Positions 40,192-50,137 of a DNA stretch of 64,000 nt are shown piece by piece (the stretch's first letter is position 1; the number at the start of each line of letters is the position of its first letter). Position numbers and translations under genes: made by a program. The stretch is from assembly GCA_933822405.4 (NCBI GenBank), contig CAKOGP040000001.1, positions 1,327,647 to 1,391,646 of the forward strand, read 5' to 3'. This stretch comes from Cylindrotheca closterium (taxonomy: Eukaryota > Bacillariophyta > Bacillariophyceae > Bacillariales > Bacillariaceae). The notes beneath the pieces are model-generated. The model did not search any database and was not told the DNA's origin. It was given only the letters and a program-made list of their open reading frames with translations.

Positions 40192-41708
40192 TCATCGGTC
40201 CTTGTTGGTCCAGTCCACCAAGAACTTGCTCAGTCCAAGATACAAGAGAACGTGTCTCACCAAATAGGCTCCAGCACCAACAAACGTGTCCAAGTATTCT
40301 TCTCCCACCCAGTCTTGCGAAACATCGCCCATCATGCCCACCCAATCCAAGGCTCCGACCGACAAGTACAAGCCAACCGCACCAAGCAATGAAACCAACA
40401 ATACGCTATCTTTTTCATTTTCTTGGACCGACCACGCCGTCCGCCAAGTGGTCTTGGTAGGTTTGAAACCACTCGTCGTCAATTTGGCATGCAAGTCGGG
40501 ACAGTGACTACTGCCATACAGGAGGGCAGTCGATGTCTCTACACCACCTGAATCGTGCAACGTGTTGTTCAAAACTTCGAGGGCATGGTCATTGCGTTTC
40601 TATATATAAAAAAGGAAACCAAATAAAAGGCTGCAATTAGCAAACAAATCATCTCATTTACGCAGCTATTCCAATCACAAGTATAACAACTTACTGTAAC
40701 CAACAAGGACCAAGCGGAAGAATCATTGTCCTTATTTGCAATCGCAGAAGACATGAGAACTTGACCAAACAAGAATCGTCGGATTTGTCCCACATCCAAC
40801 TTGACCAGACTCGACAAGATGGGAAGTGCGACTTCAGAAAGTGCATTGGGATTGGACCCTCCCTTTAGCAGACTGGACCAGTCCAAGAGAATAATGGAGA
40901 GTTCAGGGGCTGGTACGGTGAACCACAAAATGGCACGAAGTGAATTCGCAAAGGTCTCTCCCGGAATGAACAAATTGGTAAAGAGACGGCGCTTCAAGAT
41001 TTGGGCCGAGTAGGAGAGAGTGGGTGGTCCCACCAAAAGGGCAGACACCGCTTCGGCAGCGGTAGAGGAGGACTGTGGTCCTGCCGCCAAGGCCCATAGT
41101 GGTGTATTATTATTCTGCTCAGCAGCACCAGCACCAGCTCCAGCATTTGCGTCGGGATTGGCAATCTTGCGGAATTCTTGTCGCGTCAAATCAGCGTGAA
41201 TCCACTTGGGGTGGGTGTAATCAATCTTGGACGCTTGACACTCCCATCCGTACGATTGGGCCAGGGATTGATCATTGGCCGACGCCATGATTGGTTTTTC
41301 AAGTCTCCAAGTATTGTTTTGAAACTGAAGGAGGTCACTGTCCACCAACAGTTCGTAGTGAACGTGATCCAAACGGTCGTTAAAGCTGTCATCATTGTAA
41401 TAGTCAAAGTAGGACGAGTCTCCAAAATGCAATTGGGCGTGCAATTCAACAGTCTTGTCTCCCTTTTGAAAGGTTGTGACCGCTGTTTGCATTTTCCAAG
41501 TGTCACCATCCTTCTTCCAACGAAGATATTCGTCAGGTTTGGTGGATGCCGACAATGATAATGATTCAATAGACGGTGTCAAGGTGGATGACAGCTGACT
41601 CGTGTGTAGTGGTTGTCTGTTTGTTCTAGCAAGACTCTGCGGAGAAAAGGCTGCCACTGGAGCGAGAGCGGATGAAAGTACAAGACATGATGACAGAAGA
41701 TGGTTCAT
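40192..41708 (-). CDS. Plastid-targeted protein of unknown function, two exons
   Basis: Exon 1 runs 41708 to 40695 and exon 2 40599 to 40192, with a 95-base intron; 473 residues. MNHLLSSCLVLSSALA leads to PVAAFSPQSLAR, a signal peptide plus plastid motif. A beta-rich first half (TVELHAQLHFGDSSYFDYYN, LDHVHYELLVDSDLLQF) is followed by helices (ALAAGPQSSSTAAEAVSALL) and, in exon 2, one or two hydrophobic segments near the C-terminus (DSVLLVSLLGAVGLYLSVGA). The likely location is stroma or membrane-associated. I recognise no family. Splicing at ACA|GTAAGT and ATATAG|AAACGC keeps the frame. Confidence 0.7.
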
Positions 41709-42433
41709 TGTAGTGTTGAGAGAGGAATCCTGTGAATGACACTGGAGTGCCTCATCACAAAAGTGACAAGAACAAACTCAAGCTGTTTTTCTGACCGAGA
41801 ATTCGAAAATTATTTGACTCGCTCGAGCTTTTTTGGATCGAAGTGGTCAATCCAATGCTCGCCGACAAACATAACAAACTAACGGAATGCGAACGAAACG
41901 CACCGTCACGAAGACTATCGTAGTATTAGAGATAATGTCTACCGGTACGGTATCCCTTGGCGACAGTGCAGTACGATAGTGTACAATAGTGTACAATTCG
42001 AAATGGCGCAGTTGTGTGATATACCACAATACGTGGACACCTTCAATATGACATTGCAGGGTTCATGTATTGACAAAACCTCCATCGTTAAAATGCGCCA
42101 TTTGGCTTTAATTCTCGATCAACAAATATCGCCAAGCGTCTGCGCCAAAGAAGCACCAGCATTCCTCGTTCTTCTTCATTAGTAATGCAAGGTGGTTCCG
42201 TCATGTATCTTCACGAACGAGACGCTCCAACCTCTGGACAAGATACTCCATCAACAGCTTCATAGACATCTGTCGCCATGACAAAAAAATGGATCACCCT
42301 GTACCAATGTACTCCTCTAACAAATTCACTCCTATAGTAGCCTTCCCAATCCCCTCCAACGAGCTTTGTTGTTGCAAGATAGGAAACTGTCTTGCAAGAA
42401 TTTGTGACCCGTTCCTTTCACCACCAAGGCAGC
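41709..42433. other. Long intergenic region, no certain gene
   Basis: 725 bases. A 60-codon frame from ATG 42003 (MAQLCDIPQYVDTF) has no recognisable features and is not called. A TACCGGTA palindrome lies at 41940-41947. Confidence 0.4.
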
Positions 42434-42550
42434 TCAATGAAGTTTCTGTTTTTCTTCCTTCACTTCCCGACGAAGCAATACAAGCCATGTAGTGAAAGCC
42501 AACGCTTGAAAAGTAAATAGACCAAATAAAAGTTTCTCCACCCAAGTCAT
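42434..42550 (-). CDS. Possible 38-residue single-pass membrane protein
   Basis: A short frame from ATG 42550: MTWVEKLLFGLFTF, a hydrophobic helix through TTWLVLLRR, and a charged tail (EVKEEKQKLH). The layout (short N-terminus, one helix, Lys/Glu tail) is like small mitochondrial inner-membrane subunits. A 62-residue extension upstream exists but is Asn/Thr-rich and unconvincing. It is head-to-head with another tiny membrane protein 285 bases away. It could be chance. Confidence 0.35.
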   Translation of the reverse strand: MTWVEKLLFGLFTFQALAFTTWLVLLRREVKEEKQKLH

Positions 42551-42835
42551 GTTGTTTTGTGATGTATTGTATTGTGTTGTGTTGTATATTGTTGCTTTTG
42601 ATGTCAAGTTTGAGAACGCCAACGAAAATTTATGATGCCGGCAAAAGATCCCAAAAGCATTCTGTGGTTGGACCGGGTGATCTACAGACGCTAACGTAGA
42701 AATTGTACGTCTACGTCAGCAGTTCCCCAAAATCGAAAACCATCATCCTCTTCCTTCCCATCAAAGCATCTGTCGTGTAATAGTAATCGTTTTGGCAAAA
42801 GTGTGGAACGCTACAGTATAACATCCTTCAGTAAT

Positions 42836-43123
42836 ATGGCACAAGCAAGATCATCTGGTAGTCGACTCGTGGTAGGCGCAGTGGCAGGAACCTTGGGCGT
42901 CGTTGGTCTTTCCACAATTTATTTGCCCTTTTTTGCGGATCGAGATACGATTCGAGGATTGCACGAGGAGGAAGCTCCACCTACATCACACATGTTGGCA
43001 CAGGAGATCCGAAAATTGCAGCAAGAAGGAATCCTAAGAGGAGATGATGAGGATGAGGCAAAGCCACCAGAAGCTAAAAAGGCAAAGGCACCTGGAAGTA
43101 TGTGGTCAAATTTGCGGAAATGA
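42836..43123 (+). CDS. Small mitochondrial-type membrane protein, SMIM20/MITRAC7-like
   Basis: 95 residues from ATG 42836 (a GTG precedes it). Basic N-terminus (MAQARSSGSRLVV), one helix (VVGAVAGTLGVVGLSTIYLP), then a charged coil with QEIRKLQQEGILRGDDEDE and the end GSMWSNLRK. The pattern helix, short spacer, QxxxxxxGI, Pro, WS and C-terminal RK resembles SMIM20 (MITRAC7), a cytochrome c oxidase assembly factor of the inner membrane. The resemblance is weak and based on layout, so treat it as a hypothesis. Confidence 0.55.
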   Translation: MAQARSSGSRLVVGAVAGTLGVVGLSTIYLPFFADRDTIRGLHEEEAPPTSHMLAQEIRKLQQEGILRGDDEDEAKPPEAKKAKAPGSMWSNLRK

Positions 43124-43614
43124 AGTCGATGGAACCGATCAGCAGCCCATATGATATGTGAATTATCGATTCAGGTAGCAACGAAGCCTGTTGTTCCTAT
43201 CACAGAACGAATGCTATCATTTTATTTAAGAGAGAAAACAAGTACCGATAGAGTCCAGTTGTGAGGGGCCAAAGAGCCTCAAAAATCACAATGTACAATA
43301 GAAAAATCTAAGATCTTACTCCATTGCTTGACCACGATGGGATTACAAGTCTGTTGCACCCTGTATATCTGTAAACAAATGATGATCGCAGTTGGGCTAC
43401 GCACTACCATACTCATTTCTCACACATTAATCAATTTATTTGAATTGGCATGAGACACATTAGTCGAAGTAGTCGATTTCGGGGTAAAATGAAACTTCTA
43501 GTATCAGTATTAGTTACCGATCACCAAATTTCCGATAACGATAGTCGTCCACAATAACCTCAGTGTTAACTTCTTCGACTCAGTGCAAGTTCAAGCCTAT
43601 TACGCTACCTAGCA
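43124..43614. other. Intergenic, no gene seen
   Basis: 491 bases, AT-rich, with no convincing frame or structure. Confidence 0.5.
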
Positions 43615-44787
43615 ATGACTACAAAACCATCCAAAAAAAGAAAACCAGCTCCAGAGTCGTCGTCAGCGCCGCAATCGGGTGGAATTTTCTGGACCATTGA
43701 TGGCCACCTTACTCCGCCCTCGTTCTTGACCTTGATTGCTGTCCCACTCATTCTTTCCGGGAAATTTCTCTACGGAGGAGTCATACTGGCGATAGCCATG
43801 TTAGTGGCGATCCAAATAGCCATGACTCAAATCAAAGAAGAAGAAAAACAGGCCATTCGGTACAATATACTGGAACCAGACGACATCATTGCCGAGCTGG
43901 AAGAGTTGGAGGAAGCAAAGCAGCAATCTGCAGAAAGCAACGAAATGACAGACACGGACAAGACCAAATGTCTCGCCTGTCTATCGGCACTGGCAATGAA
44001 GCACAAACGAATCAACAATGAGGGAAACAAAACTTTCCCACTTTTGTGTCAACAAGCTGCATATTTGACGCTCCGATTGTTGCCAAAGGATAGCGAGGCT
44101 GTAGGGAGTTCCATTGCGCTCCTGGCTCTAGTGGCAAAAAATGAAGAAGTTAGACAACGGAACAAATATCAGGCAGATGTATACGGGTTGGACCGACCGA
44201 TACAAGGGTTGCAAGCAGTTTTGGAGATGGCCAAAAAAGAGCAAGACGAAGAGAGGGAAGGGGAATTGGCTGAAACGCTGCGAAAAGGATGCCTCTTCTT
44301 TGGTGCACTCTCGGACAATGACAAGGATCTTAATCTTTCAACCACAATTGTGGAAGAAGAGGGATTGGAACTGATATTGGACATTGCGAATTGGTTCCGG
44401 TTTCATGAAGAAATTGCTAATTGGTCCATGTGGGCCATCTTTATTCTATGCTATGATTGCATACAGAATAAAGTCGAACTGATTCGACTTGCAGGAGTAA
44501 CGACTGTTTGCAGTTTATTGGAAAACAATGCCACAAGCTTGGAAGTCACACGGCATTGTATTGCTATTCTGTACGACTTGTTGCGAGAAGGGAATACGGA
44601 AGCAGGAAAGAAATACAACTATGATCCATGGGCTGTACGGACGCAAGCATTGGCTGCTGGATTACACAATACAGTCGTCAAGGCAATGAATGAATTCTCA
44701 GACTCTATGGATATCATGATGATGGGACAAGAAATGCTGCTCGGAACAGGATACCGAGGTGACATTCCTCAATTTCAACAAATTTAA
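43615..44787 (+). CDS. ARM-like helical-repeat protein with membrane segment
   Basis: 390 residues from ATG 43615. A basic start (MTTKPSKKRKPAPESSS) precedes one long hydrophobic stretch (FLTLIAVPLILSGKFLYGGV then ILAIAMLVAIQIAM, probably two short helices). The rest is alpha-helical with repeats reminiscent of armadillo units (SSIALLALVAKNEEVRQRNK, IRLAGVTTVCSLLENNATSL, VTRHCIAILYDLLREGNTEA). ARM folds bind proteins; together with the membrane hairpin this could be an ER or mitochondrial tethering or scaffold factor. No specific family was recognised. Confidence 0.65.
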   Translation: MTTKPSKKRKPAPESSSAPQSGGIFWTIDGHLTPPSFLTLIAVPLILSGKFLYGGVILAIAMLVAIQIAMTQIKEEEKQAIRYNILEPDDIIAELEELEEAKQQSAESNEMTDTDKTKCLACLSALAMKHKRINNEGNKTFPLLCQQAAYLTLRLLPKDSEAVGSSIALLALVAKNEEVRQRNKYQADVYGLDRPIQGLQAVLEMAKKEQDEEREGELAETLRKGCLFFGALSDNDKDLNLSTTIVEEEGLELILDIANWFRFHEEIANWSMWAIFILCYDCIQNKVELIRLAGVTTVCSLLENNATSLEVTRHCIAILYDLLREGNTEAGKKYNYDPWAVRTQALAAGLHNTVVKAMNEFSDSMDIMMMGQEMLLGTGYRGDIPQFQQI

Positions 44788-44973
44788 ATGGAAAATACTC
44801 TGTCGAAACTACAACCAGTAGAAATACTGTAGTTGGAGATCATGGACTTGCTCTACTTTGAACTTAGTTGCTTTTAATTCTTGAGTGAGAGTAGATAGAG
44901 CAGTGAGTAGCCACAAGTTGACTCATCCGACCTAACAATTCAAAAAATTTCGTTGGTGACACAGCATACCGAT

Positions 44974-45384
44974 GCTATCTAAGATAGCCTACTGCCGTCC
45001 TCCGTGTGTGTGTTCGTAGTATTTTGTCTTGGTGTGTAGCTGGTGGGTTGTGGTGTGAAGCGGGTCGAACTGATCGAGTAATAGACTCGATTCGTTCGAC
45101 CAATCTCAGAAATCCCGTGTGCGGTATTACTGAGATCTGCTTTCCTACCAGGCACCGCCGATATGGTAAAATGGAGGCGGTGCCCAACAGGGCGGGTGAG
45201 GTTTGGGAGAGAAAAATTGAATTACCGCGACACAAGTGGGTGAATTCAATCTCAGTCGATAAACTGGGCATCATTGCCTGGGCGCATCGACAACAACTTT
45301 TGACGGTCGAAGGCCGTTCGGCCTTTGTCCGTCTGTAACACAATGTAGTCAAAGAAATCGAACAGTGTGCCTGCGGTCTACGTT
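44974..45384 (+). ncRNA. Candidate structured RNA element, copy A
   Basis: A 411-base stretch without a convincing coding frame that is homologous to 49737-50137. The order of hairpins is: GCTATC-TAA-GATAGC (44974-44988); GGTCGAAC/GTTCGACC enclosing CGAGT/ACTCG (45063-45101); TCTCAG/CTGAGA (45104-45135) enclosing ATCCCG...GCGG; GGCACCGCC/GGCGGTGCC (45151-45184) between CCTA and AACAGGG; ATTGAATT/AATTCAAT (45216-45250); and GACGG/CCGTC with inner AAGGCC/GGCCTT (45302-45333). Single-stranded blocks shared with copy B include TTGTGGTGTGAAGC (45048-45061), CACAAGT and TCGATAAA. The strand is set by the 14-base block and by the downstream plus-strand gene; it is not proven. The class of RNA was not recognised. 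Confidence 0.5.
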
Positions 45385-45411
45385 GGAGTACAATATGTCA
45401 AATATCAAAAA

Positions 45412-46353
45412 ATGATCTCCCTCATGGCACATGCCATTTTGCTTTTCTATTGCGCCTCCCTCTTCCTTCTATCTCTGGAACATACACAAGCCTTCAGCTC
45501 ATCATATCGCAGAAAAATAACCCGAAATACTCGGATCCCAAGATGCTGGTCCAGCAAAGATGCCGTTGATACCAACAATGCAGCTGTGCCCACCAAGAAG
45601 GTCAAGGGCGCCAAGCGAATACTCGTACCCATGGAACCCAAGACCTTGAATCAGCTAGGAGACGGTGATGAAACAAGCTTCAAGAAAGCCAGCCGAAAAA
45701 AGAAAGCGAGCAAGAGTGACGGCACCACGAAAAAGAAGGCAATACGAAAGGCAAAGAAGAAGGATGAAATATCGCATTGGCTAGACCATTCCGACCCGCT
45801 TGAAATAAAATACGAAAACTCCAACTCTACCCAAGGTATTTCACTACTTAGGTTTAAGATAAGAGGAAATCCTCGACCGCTTCGGCGACATCGAACAAGC
45901 TTTGGGCGTATGTACAATCCATCCGAAGGATTGCAGAATTCATTCCGAGATAATGTCCGAAAGTTAATCTTTTCGGATGATGCGCTAAAGGAACCACTGT
46001 TTGATGGTGATGAAAGCTTGGTCATGACGATCATTTTTCGGCTAAAGCGTCCAAAAAAGGACTTTGTGGGTGGGAAACCAGCATCAGATCGGATGCGGCC
46101 AAATGCACCGTCACAAACAGCTCAAACGAGAACTGATGTTGATAATCTGGTCAAATTTGTATTTGATTCCATGAATACAATTCTCTATGAAGACGACAGG
46201 CAGATCATGTCAGTGCACGTAATCAAGGTGCTGGACAATGAAGGCATGTGTCAAGGATCGACTGAAGTACTGCTACAATCAGTTACTGAAGAAGATGTTG
46301 GTGCTCTCATGTCAAACTCCTTTGCTATTGTCAAACAAAGAAGTAGTTCTTAG
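45412..46353 (+). CDS. RusA-like Holliday-junction resolvase, plastid-targeted
   Basis: 313 residues from ATG 45412 (MISLMAHAILLFYCASLFLL), a signal peptide ending TQAFSSSYRRK, a plausible plastid motif. A Lys-rich linker (KKASRKKKASKSDGTTKKK) leads to a RusA fold at about residues 140-290: IRGNPRPLRRHRTSF, IIFRLKRPKKDFVGGKPASD, and the catalytic region TRTDVDNLVKFVFDSMNTIL then YEDDRQIMSVHVIKV with the expected acidic residues and Lys. RusA resolves four-way DNA junctions and is mostly known from phages and bacteria; a plastid form would act on plastid DNA recombination intermediates (inference). The gene begins 27 bases after candidate RNA element A. Confidence 0.78.
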   Translation: MISLMAHAILLFYCASLFLLSLEHTQAFSSSYRRKITRNTRIPRCWSSKDAVDTNNAAVPTKKVKGAKRILVPMEPKTLNQLGDGDETSFKKASRKKKASKSDGTTKKKAIRKAKKKDEISHWLDHSDPLEIKYENSNSTQGISLLRFKIRGNPRPLRRHRTSFGRMYNPSEGLQNSFRDNVRKLIFSDDALKEPLFDGDESLVMTIIFRLKRPKKDFVGGKPASDRMRPNAPSQTAQTRTDVDNLVKFVFDSMNTILYEDDRQIMSVHVIKVLDNEGMCQGSTEVLLQSVTEEDVGALMSNSFAIVKQRSSS

Positions 46354-46589
46354 ATAGATAAAGCTTTTATTTGGTGTCATACTGTAGTAGTCCACAGATG
46401 TGGTTGAATGATTTGATTTTTTATGATGGTTTTCAAATTTAATCAATCGACTAGTACGAGTCGTCCGTCATATCATCAAAAAATCCAAAAACTGCCGACG
46501 GACGAAAGAACGGGAAATGAGAACAAAAATGATCAGTGCGAATGCACCAGTTACAGTACCTGGCATAAAACAAGTGATGTCCTTCAAAC

Positions 46590-48987
46590 ATGGTGTTCGA
46601 TACGAAGAAGTTCTTTCGACGATCAGAGGCACAGCCGCCCTCAAAGAGTAGTAAGAAAAGAAATATCATCTTCAGGCGGAAGTCGTTGGACCACAAGAAG
46701 TTTTCCGACGTTCTTTCGACGGAGGAATACAACGCTGTGGATGAGCCTCAATACTTTGGTCCCTACGCCCACATCCGCAAGCAACTTGATTACACTTATC
46801 ATAGGCATTATCGAAAAGAAAGGCAATGGTAAGTCATAAATATTGCATGGAATCCAAAGGTCACTGCACCAATGCTCATACTAGGATCATCCTTTTTCGC
46901 AACAGGCTTCAGGATTCGATTATAGAGGTACGTCAGCGCGGACATTGGGTGCAGGAAGCCAATTTTGCATTTCTTCTAAATTCATTTTTCAAAAGGATAT
47001 TTTGGACCATGATGGGGATGGGGTGGAGTGTGTGACTCCGACGCAACCTTGGTTGATTTTTACTGTCGGACCAAGAGGAGCGGGGAAAAGGCAAGTTATT
47101 CGAGATTTGACAGAACAAGGTCGACTGGGGCTTTTGACGCATGTGGGTGTGGACTCTGATGCTTTGAGAAGAAGATTACCAGAATACGAAACGTATCTGA
47201 AATCGAGACCAGATCAAGTTGATAATCTAACCAAAAAAGAAGCGGGTCTGATTTGCGAAATATTGACACTGGCAGCCATTCAAGCTGGTCGGAACGTTAT
47301 CCTTGACGGCTCTCTGTCAAATGTACAATGGCACCTCAATCTGATCAACCGACTCAAGGAAGAGTACAAATTGTTGAAATTTGGAATTTTTAATGTTACA
47401 GCCCCGCAAAAGAGGATCGTCAAACATGCACAGGTACGTGTACGATAGATGGAGATCGGGGTGATGTAGCACGCTTTGACTCATCACACGCAATCTTCTT
47501 TACTGTGCTGCAGAAAATGGCAATTGCGACCGGCAGAAATTTTTCCCGAGAATCAATTTTTCGTGGCATGGAAGCAATTCCAGATGCCATCGAGGCTCTG
47601 AGACCTGTGGTGGACTTTGTCTGCGAAATTCATAACAACCGTAGTGGTTATCAGCTCGTTGATATGGATTGGGATGACTTTCAAGTTGAATTCTTGCAGA
47701 TGAGCGCATGGCAACCGGGTATGCAAGGAAAGCAAAAGCGCACAGTATCCCGACGACAGTCTATCCAGGCAAGGGAAGCCACGATAAGGAGCTCAAGAGT
47801 CATGAGAAGGAGGTTTTCAGTTTTGATTTCATCTGAAGAAAACAATGCCTCAGACGACATGACCTTTTTTGGAAAGTTCTCCCATATTCGGAAGACTCTC
47901 GACTACACATATCATTCCAACTACACTTTTGAAAGGCAGCATTTACAGGACCGAATTATTATTGATATGCTAGACGACGCCTTCATCTTTGATGCCGATG
48001 GCAAAGTTGGCACTGTACCAACGGAACCGTGGATTGTCTTCACTGCAGGCGCAATGGGGTGTGGAAAGAGTCACACGATGCAAACACTTGTGGACAAGGA
48101 AAGGTTTCCGTTGGGGAGTTTCGTTTCCGTTGACCCAGACGAAGTGAGGCGACTTCTCCCAGAATACCACATGTACATTAATGAGAATGCTGAACTTGCA
48201 GGGGAATTGACAAGGAAAGAGGTGAGGAAGGCAGACGAGAGTCGTTGTTGTCAACCTCCAATTTCATATCTCATTTTTGTCTCTATTGCTAGGCTGGCTA
48301 CATAGCAGAAATTCTAACGCTGGCAGCTCTTCAAGCTGGGAAGAATGTCTTGGTGGATGGATCACTGAGGGACTCGGATTGGTACACTCTGTACTTTAAA
48401 AGGCTCCGAGAGGATTTCCCACATGTCCGACAAGCCATCATTCACGTGACAGCTCCAAGAGAGGCTGTTTTTCAGCGTGCTGCTGTAAGTTTCACTTTGT
48501 CGCTGAATTTTGTATTCGAAGCATCATCTCATTCATTCCATTGCAAACTTGTACAGTCAAGAGCGCTTTCAACAGGAAGAATTGTGCCGATAGAAGTCTT
48601 GGAAGCTGCATTGGATCAAGTACCTAAGTCAGTAAAGATTTTGGCTCCACAGGTGGATTACTATGCGGAGGTCAACAATCCTGAAAAAGTTCCAGACGTT
48701 GAACTTGTCAAGCCCGTCGGCTCAACTTGGGAAGATTTCCGAAAAACATGGCTTCAGTGAGTTATCACCTACCTACCTACCTACCTACCTACGAAATTCC
48801 TGTTGCAATGGATGCCCCCTAACACTATTTTTGTCTTTTCTCCTGTTGTAGAACAGTAGCCTACGTGCCAACAAAACAAAGAATGGCGAAAGTTCTACAG
48901 AAAAAACTGAGGAAGAGCAGTTTCGACAACGACGATGCCGTTTGTAACGATTTCGGCAACGGAGATGCTAAAGACACGCAGTCATAA
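46590..48987 (+). CDS. Two-domain zeta-toxin-like P-loop kinase, seven exons
   Basis: Exons 46590-46828, 46906-46927, 46996-47433, 47514-48221, 48293-48484, 48557-48756 and 48852-48987; 644 residues. All joints keep the frame and restore text shared with the one-domain relative at 55129. Each half has a leader HIRK-LDYTYH, a P-loop, a V-D-x-D...R...LPEY catalytic-type segment, TxKEAG, an LDGSL or VDGSL strand, and NVTAP or HVTAP. In half 1 the P-loop reads VGPRGAGKRQ, where Arg replaces the canonical Ser/Thr; half 2 has AGAMGCGKSH, intact. Bacterial zeta proteins phosphorylate UDP-amino sugars; eukaryotic relatives have unknown roles. Half 1 may be a regulatory pseudokinase. Intron 6 holds an ACCT microsatellite and the stop codon lies in a 79-base tandem repeat. 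Confidence 0.75.
48767..48792. repeat. ACCT tetranucleotide microsatellite
   Basis: About 6.5 copies of ACCT inside the last intron of the two-domain kinase gene. Confidence 0.95.
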
Positions 48988-49130
48988 AAAATATTAGCGA
49001 CAACAATAGTAACATGTAGTATTGTTGTAGTATATGCTTATAATACAAGACGACACGCAGTCATAAAAAATATTAGCGACAACAATAGTAACATGTAGTA
49101 TTGTTGTAGTATATGCTTATAATACAAGAC
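48973..49130. repeat. Perfect 79-base tandem duplication
   Basis: Two identical 79-base units (48973-49051 and 49052-49130). The first contains the end of the kinase coding sequence, including its stop codon. Each unit holds an inverted repeat (ACAACAATA and TATTGTTGT) able to form a hairpin in the 3' UTR. Identity shows a very recent event. Confidence 0.95.
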
Positions 49131-49391
49131 GATACGATACGAAACAAGAAGTGTCAGGACATTGCGTGCTTGGTCCTGCAATTCGTGTTTAGTTTTCTGA
49201 GATTGCTGCTTTTTGTTGGTATCTGTCAGCAGCTGTGCCGCCCTTTAAAAATGCTTCTAGTTTTTGGAACATGGATTTCCGTGATTGCTGTACACCACCG
49301 TGAGTTCTGGTGATACTGTAGGTACTAGTAGGAGGGTACCCTAATAAGATGGTGTTCTGACCAAGAATTGTTCTGACGCGATCGTTGGACC

Positions 49392-49545
49392 AGGTGGACT
49401 AACTTCGCGCCAAAAAACCTCGTTCACACCTCAAAACTCGAAAGAAATCAGAAGCGTAATAATAGGTGCAATCATCATAGTTTTGCTCAATCACTCGCGC
49501 ACCAAAAGATGGAATCTCCTAACGTTGCAACTTCTCCCATCACCA
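49392..49545 (+). pseudogene. Truncated extra copy of the pRiA4b/SANT gene start
   Basis: The segment matches the region before and just after the start codon of the gene at 50452: GGACCAG...GGACTA, GCCAAAAA, TCATCATAGTTT, then CACCAAAAGATGGAAT. Translation from 49509 gives MESPNVATSPITM, like MEFPNAATFPTD and MQSPNDASSPTTD of the two longer copies, after which similarity ends and a stop follows within 40 codons. It is a promoter plus first-codons fragment, left from an earlier duplication. Confidence 0.7.
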
Positions 49546-49736
49546 TGGCCAGTGCCAATATTGCAGCACAAAAGCTGTTGAACAGCTGTGTCGCTGTTTG
49601 GTTTTGTCGGCATCATGGGTGACTGTTTGACAACATTCTTTGAATCCAGGTCAAATATCATTGTAGTTCATATCTCCGGTTCAGTTCTTTCTATTTACGG
49701 GTACCTATTATCAATTCTACCAAGTTGCGATAATGC
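49546..49736. other. Spacer between fragment and RNA element B
   Basis: No gene recognised; short frames only. Confidence 0.4.
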
Positions 49737-50137
49737 GCTATCGAAGATAGCCAACTGGCGCCTACCGCCTGGTTTCTTCCGTGAGGGATTCTTTCTTGGT
49801 GTGACTCTGGTGGGGGTTGTGGTGTGAAGCTGGTCTTTTGGATTGCGCGCGAAGCGTGCGGTTCCAGAAGACCAGTCTTTGATATCCCGCCAAGCGGAAT
49901 ATTAGAGACTTGCTTGCCTAGGTCATGCATTGATGCAAATTGCATCAATGCATGGCCTAACAGGGATGTGGAGGAAGGGAAAGAAAGAAATAAACGTATT
50001 TCTTGATGTATACTCGCACACAAGTTCGATAAATTGATCGGACTTGGTGTTGCGGAGCAATGATGTTGTGACGGTCGTTCGACCGTCGTCAGTATGATGA
50101 AAGGAATCCAATGATTCGTTCTCGAGCTTTCTACGTT
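49737..50137 (+). ncRNA. Candidate structured RNA element, copy B
   Basis: Second copy of the element at 44974-45384, about 400 bases, same order of parts but with changed arm sequences: GCTATC-GAA-GATAGC (49737-49751); CTGGTCTT/AAGACCAG (49830-49875) with inner GCGCGC/GCGTGC; GTCTTT/AGAGAC (49875-49909) enclosing ATAT-C-CCGC-CAA-GCGG-A-ATAT; a long stem CATGCATTGATGCA/TGCATCAATGCATG (49924-49954) between CCTA and AACAGGG; and GACGGTC-GTTC-GACCGTC (50070-50087). The block TTGTGGTGTGAAGC is at 49817-49830 and TCTACGTT ends both copies. Paired changes on both arms indicate selection for structure rather than sequence. Confidence 0.5.

Noticed and set aside
41979..42182. 67-codon frame, or 59 codons from ATG 42003
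   Set aside because: No motif, no signal or helix; within a gene-free gap.
45060..45105. tRNA-like B-box (GTTCGACC) in element A
   Set aside because: No cloverleaf can be drawn around it; the bases are one arm of a long hairpin instead.
45006..45338. 110-codon plus frame and 125-codon minus frame over RNA element A
   Set aside because: Not preserved in copy B, and the conserved features are stems rather than codons.
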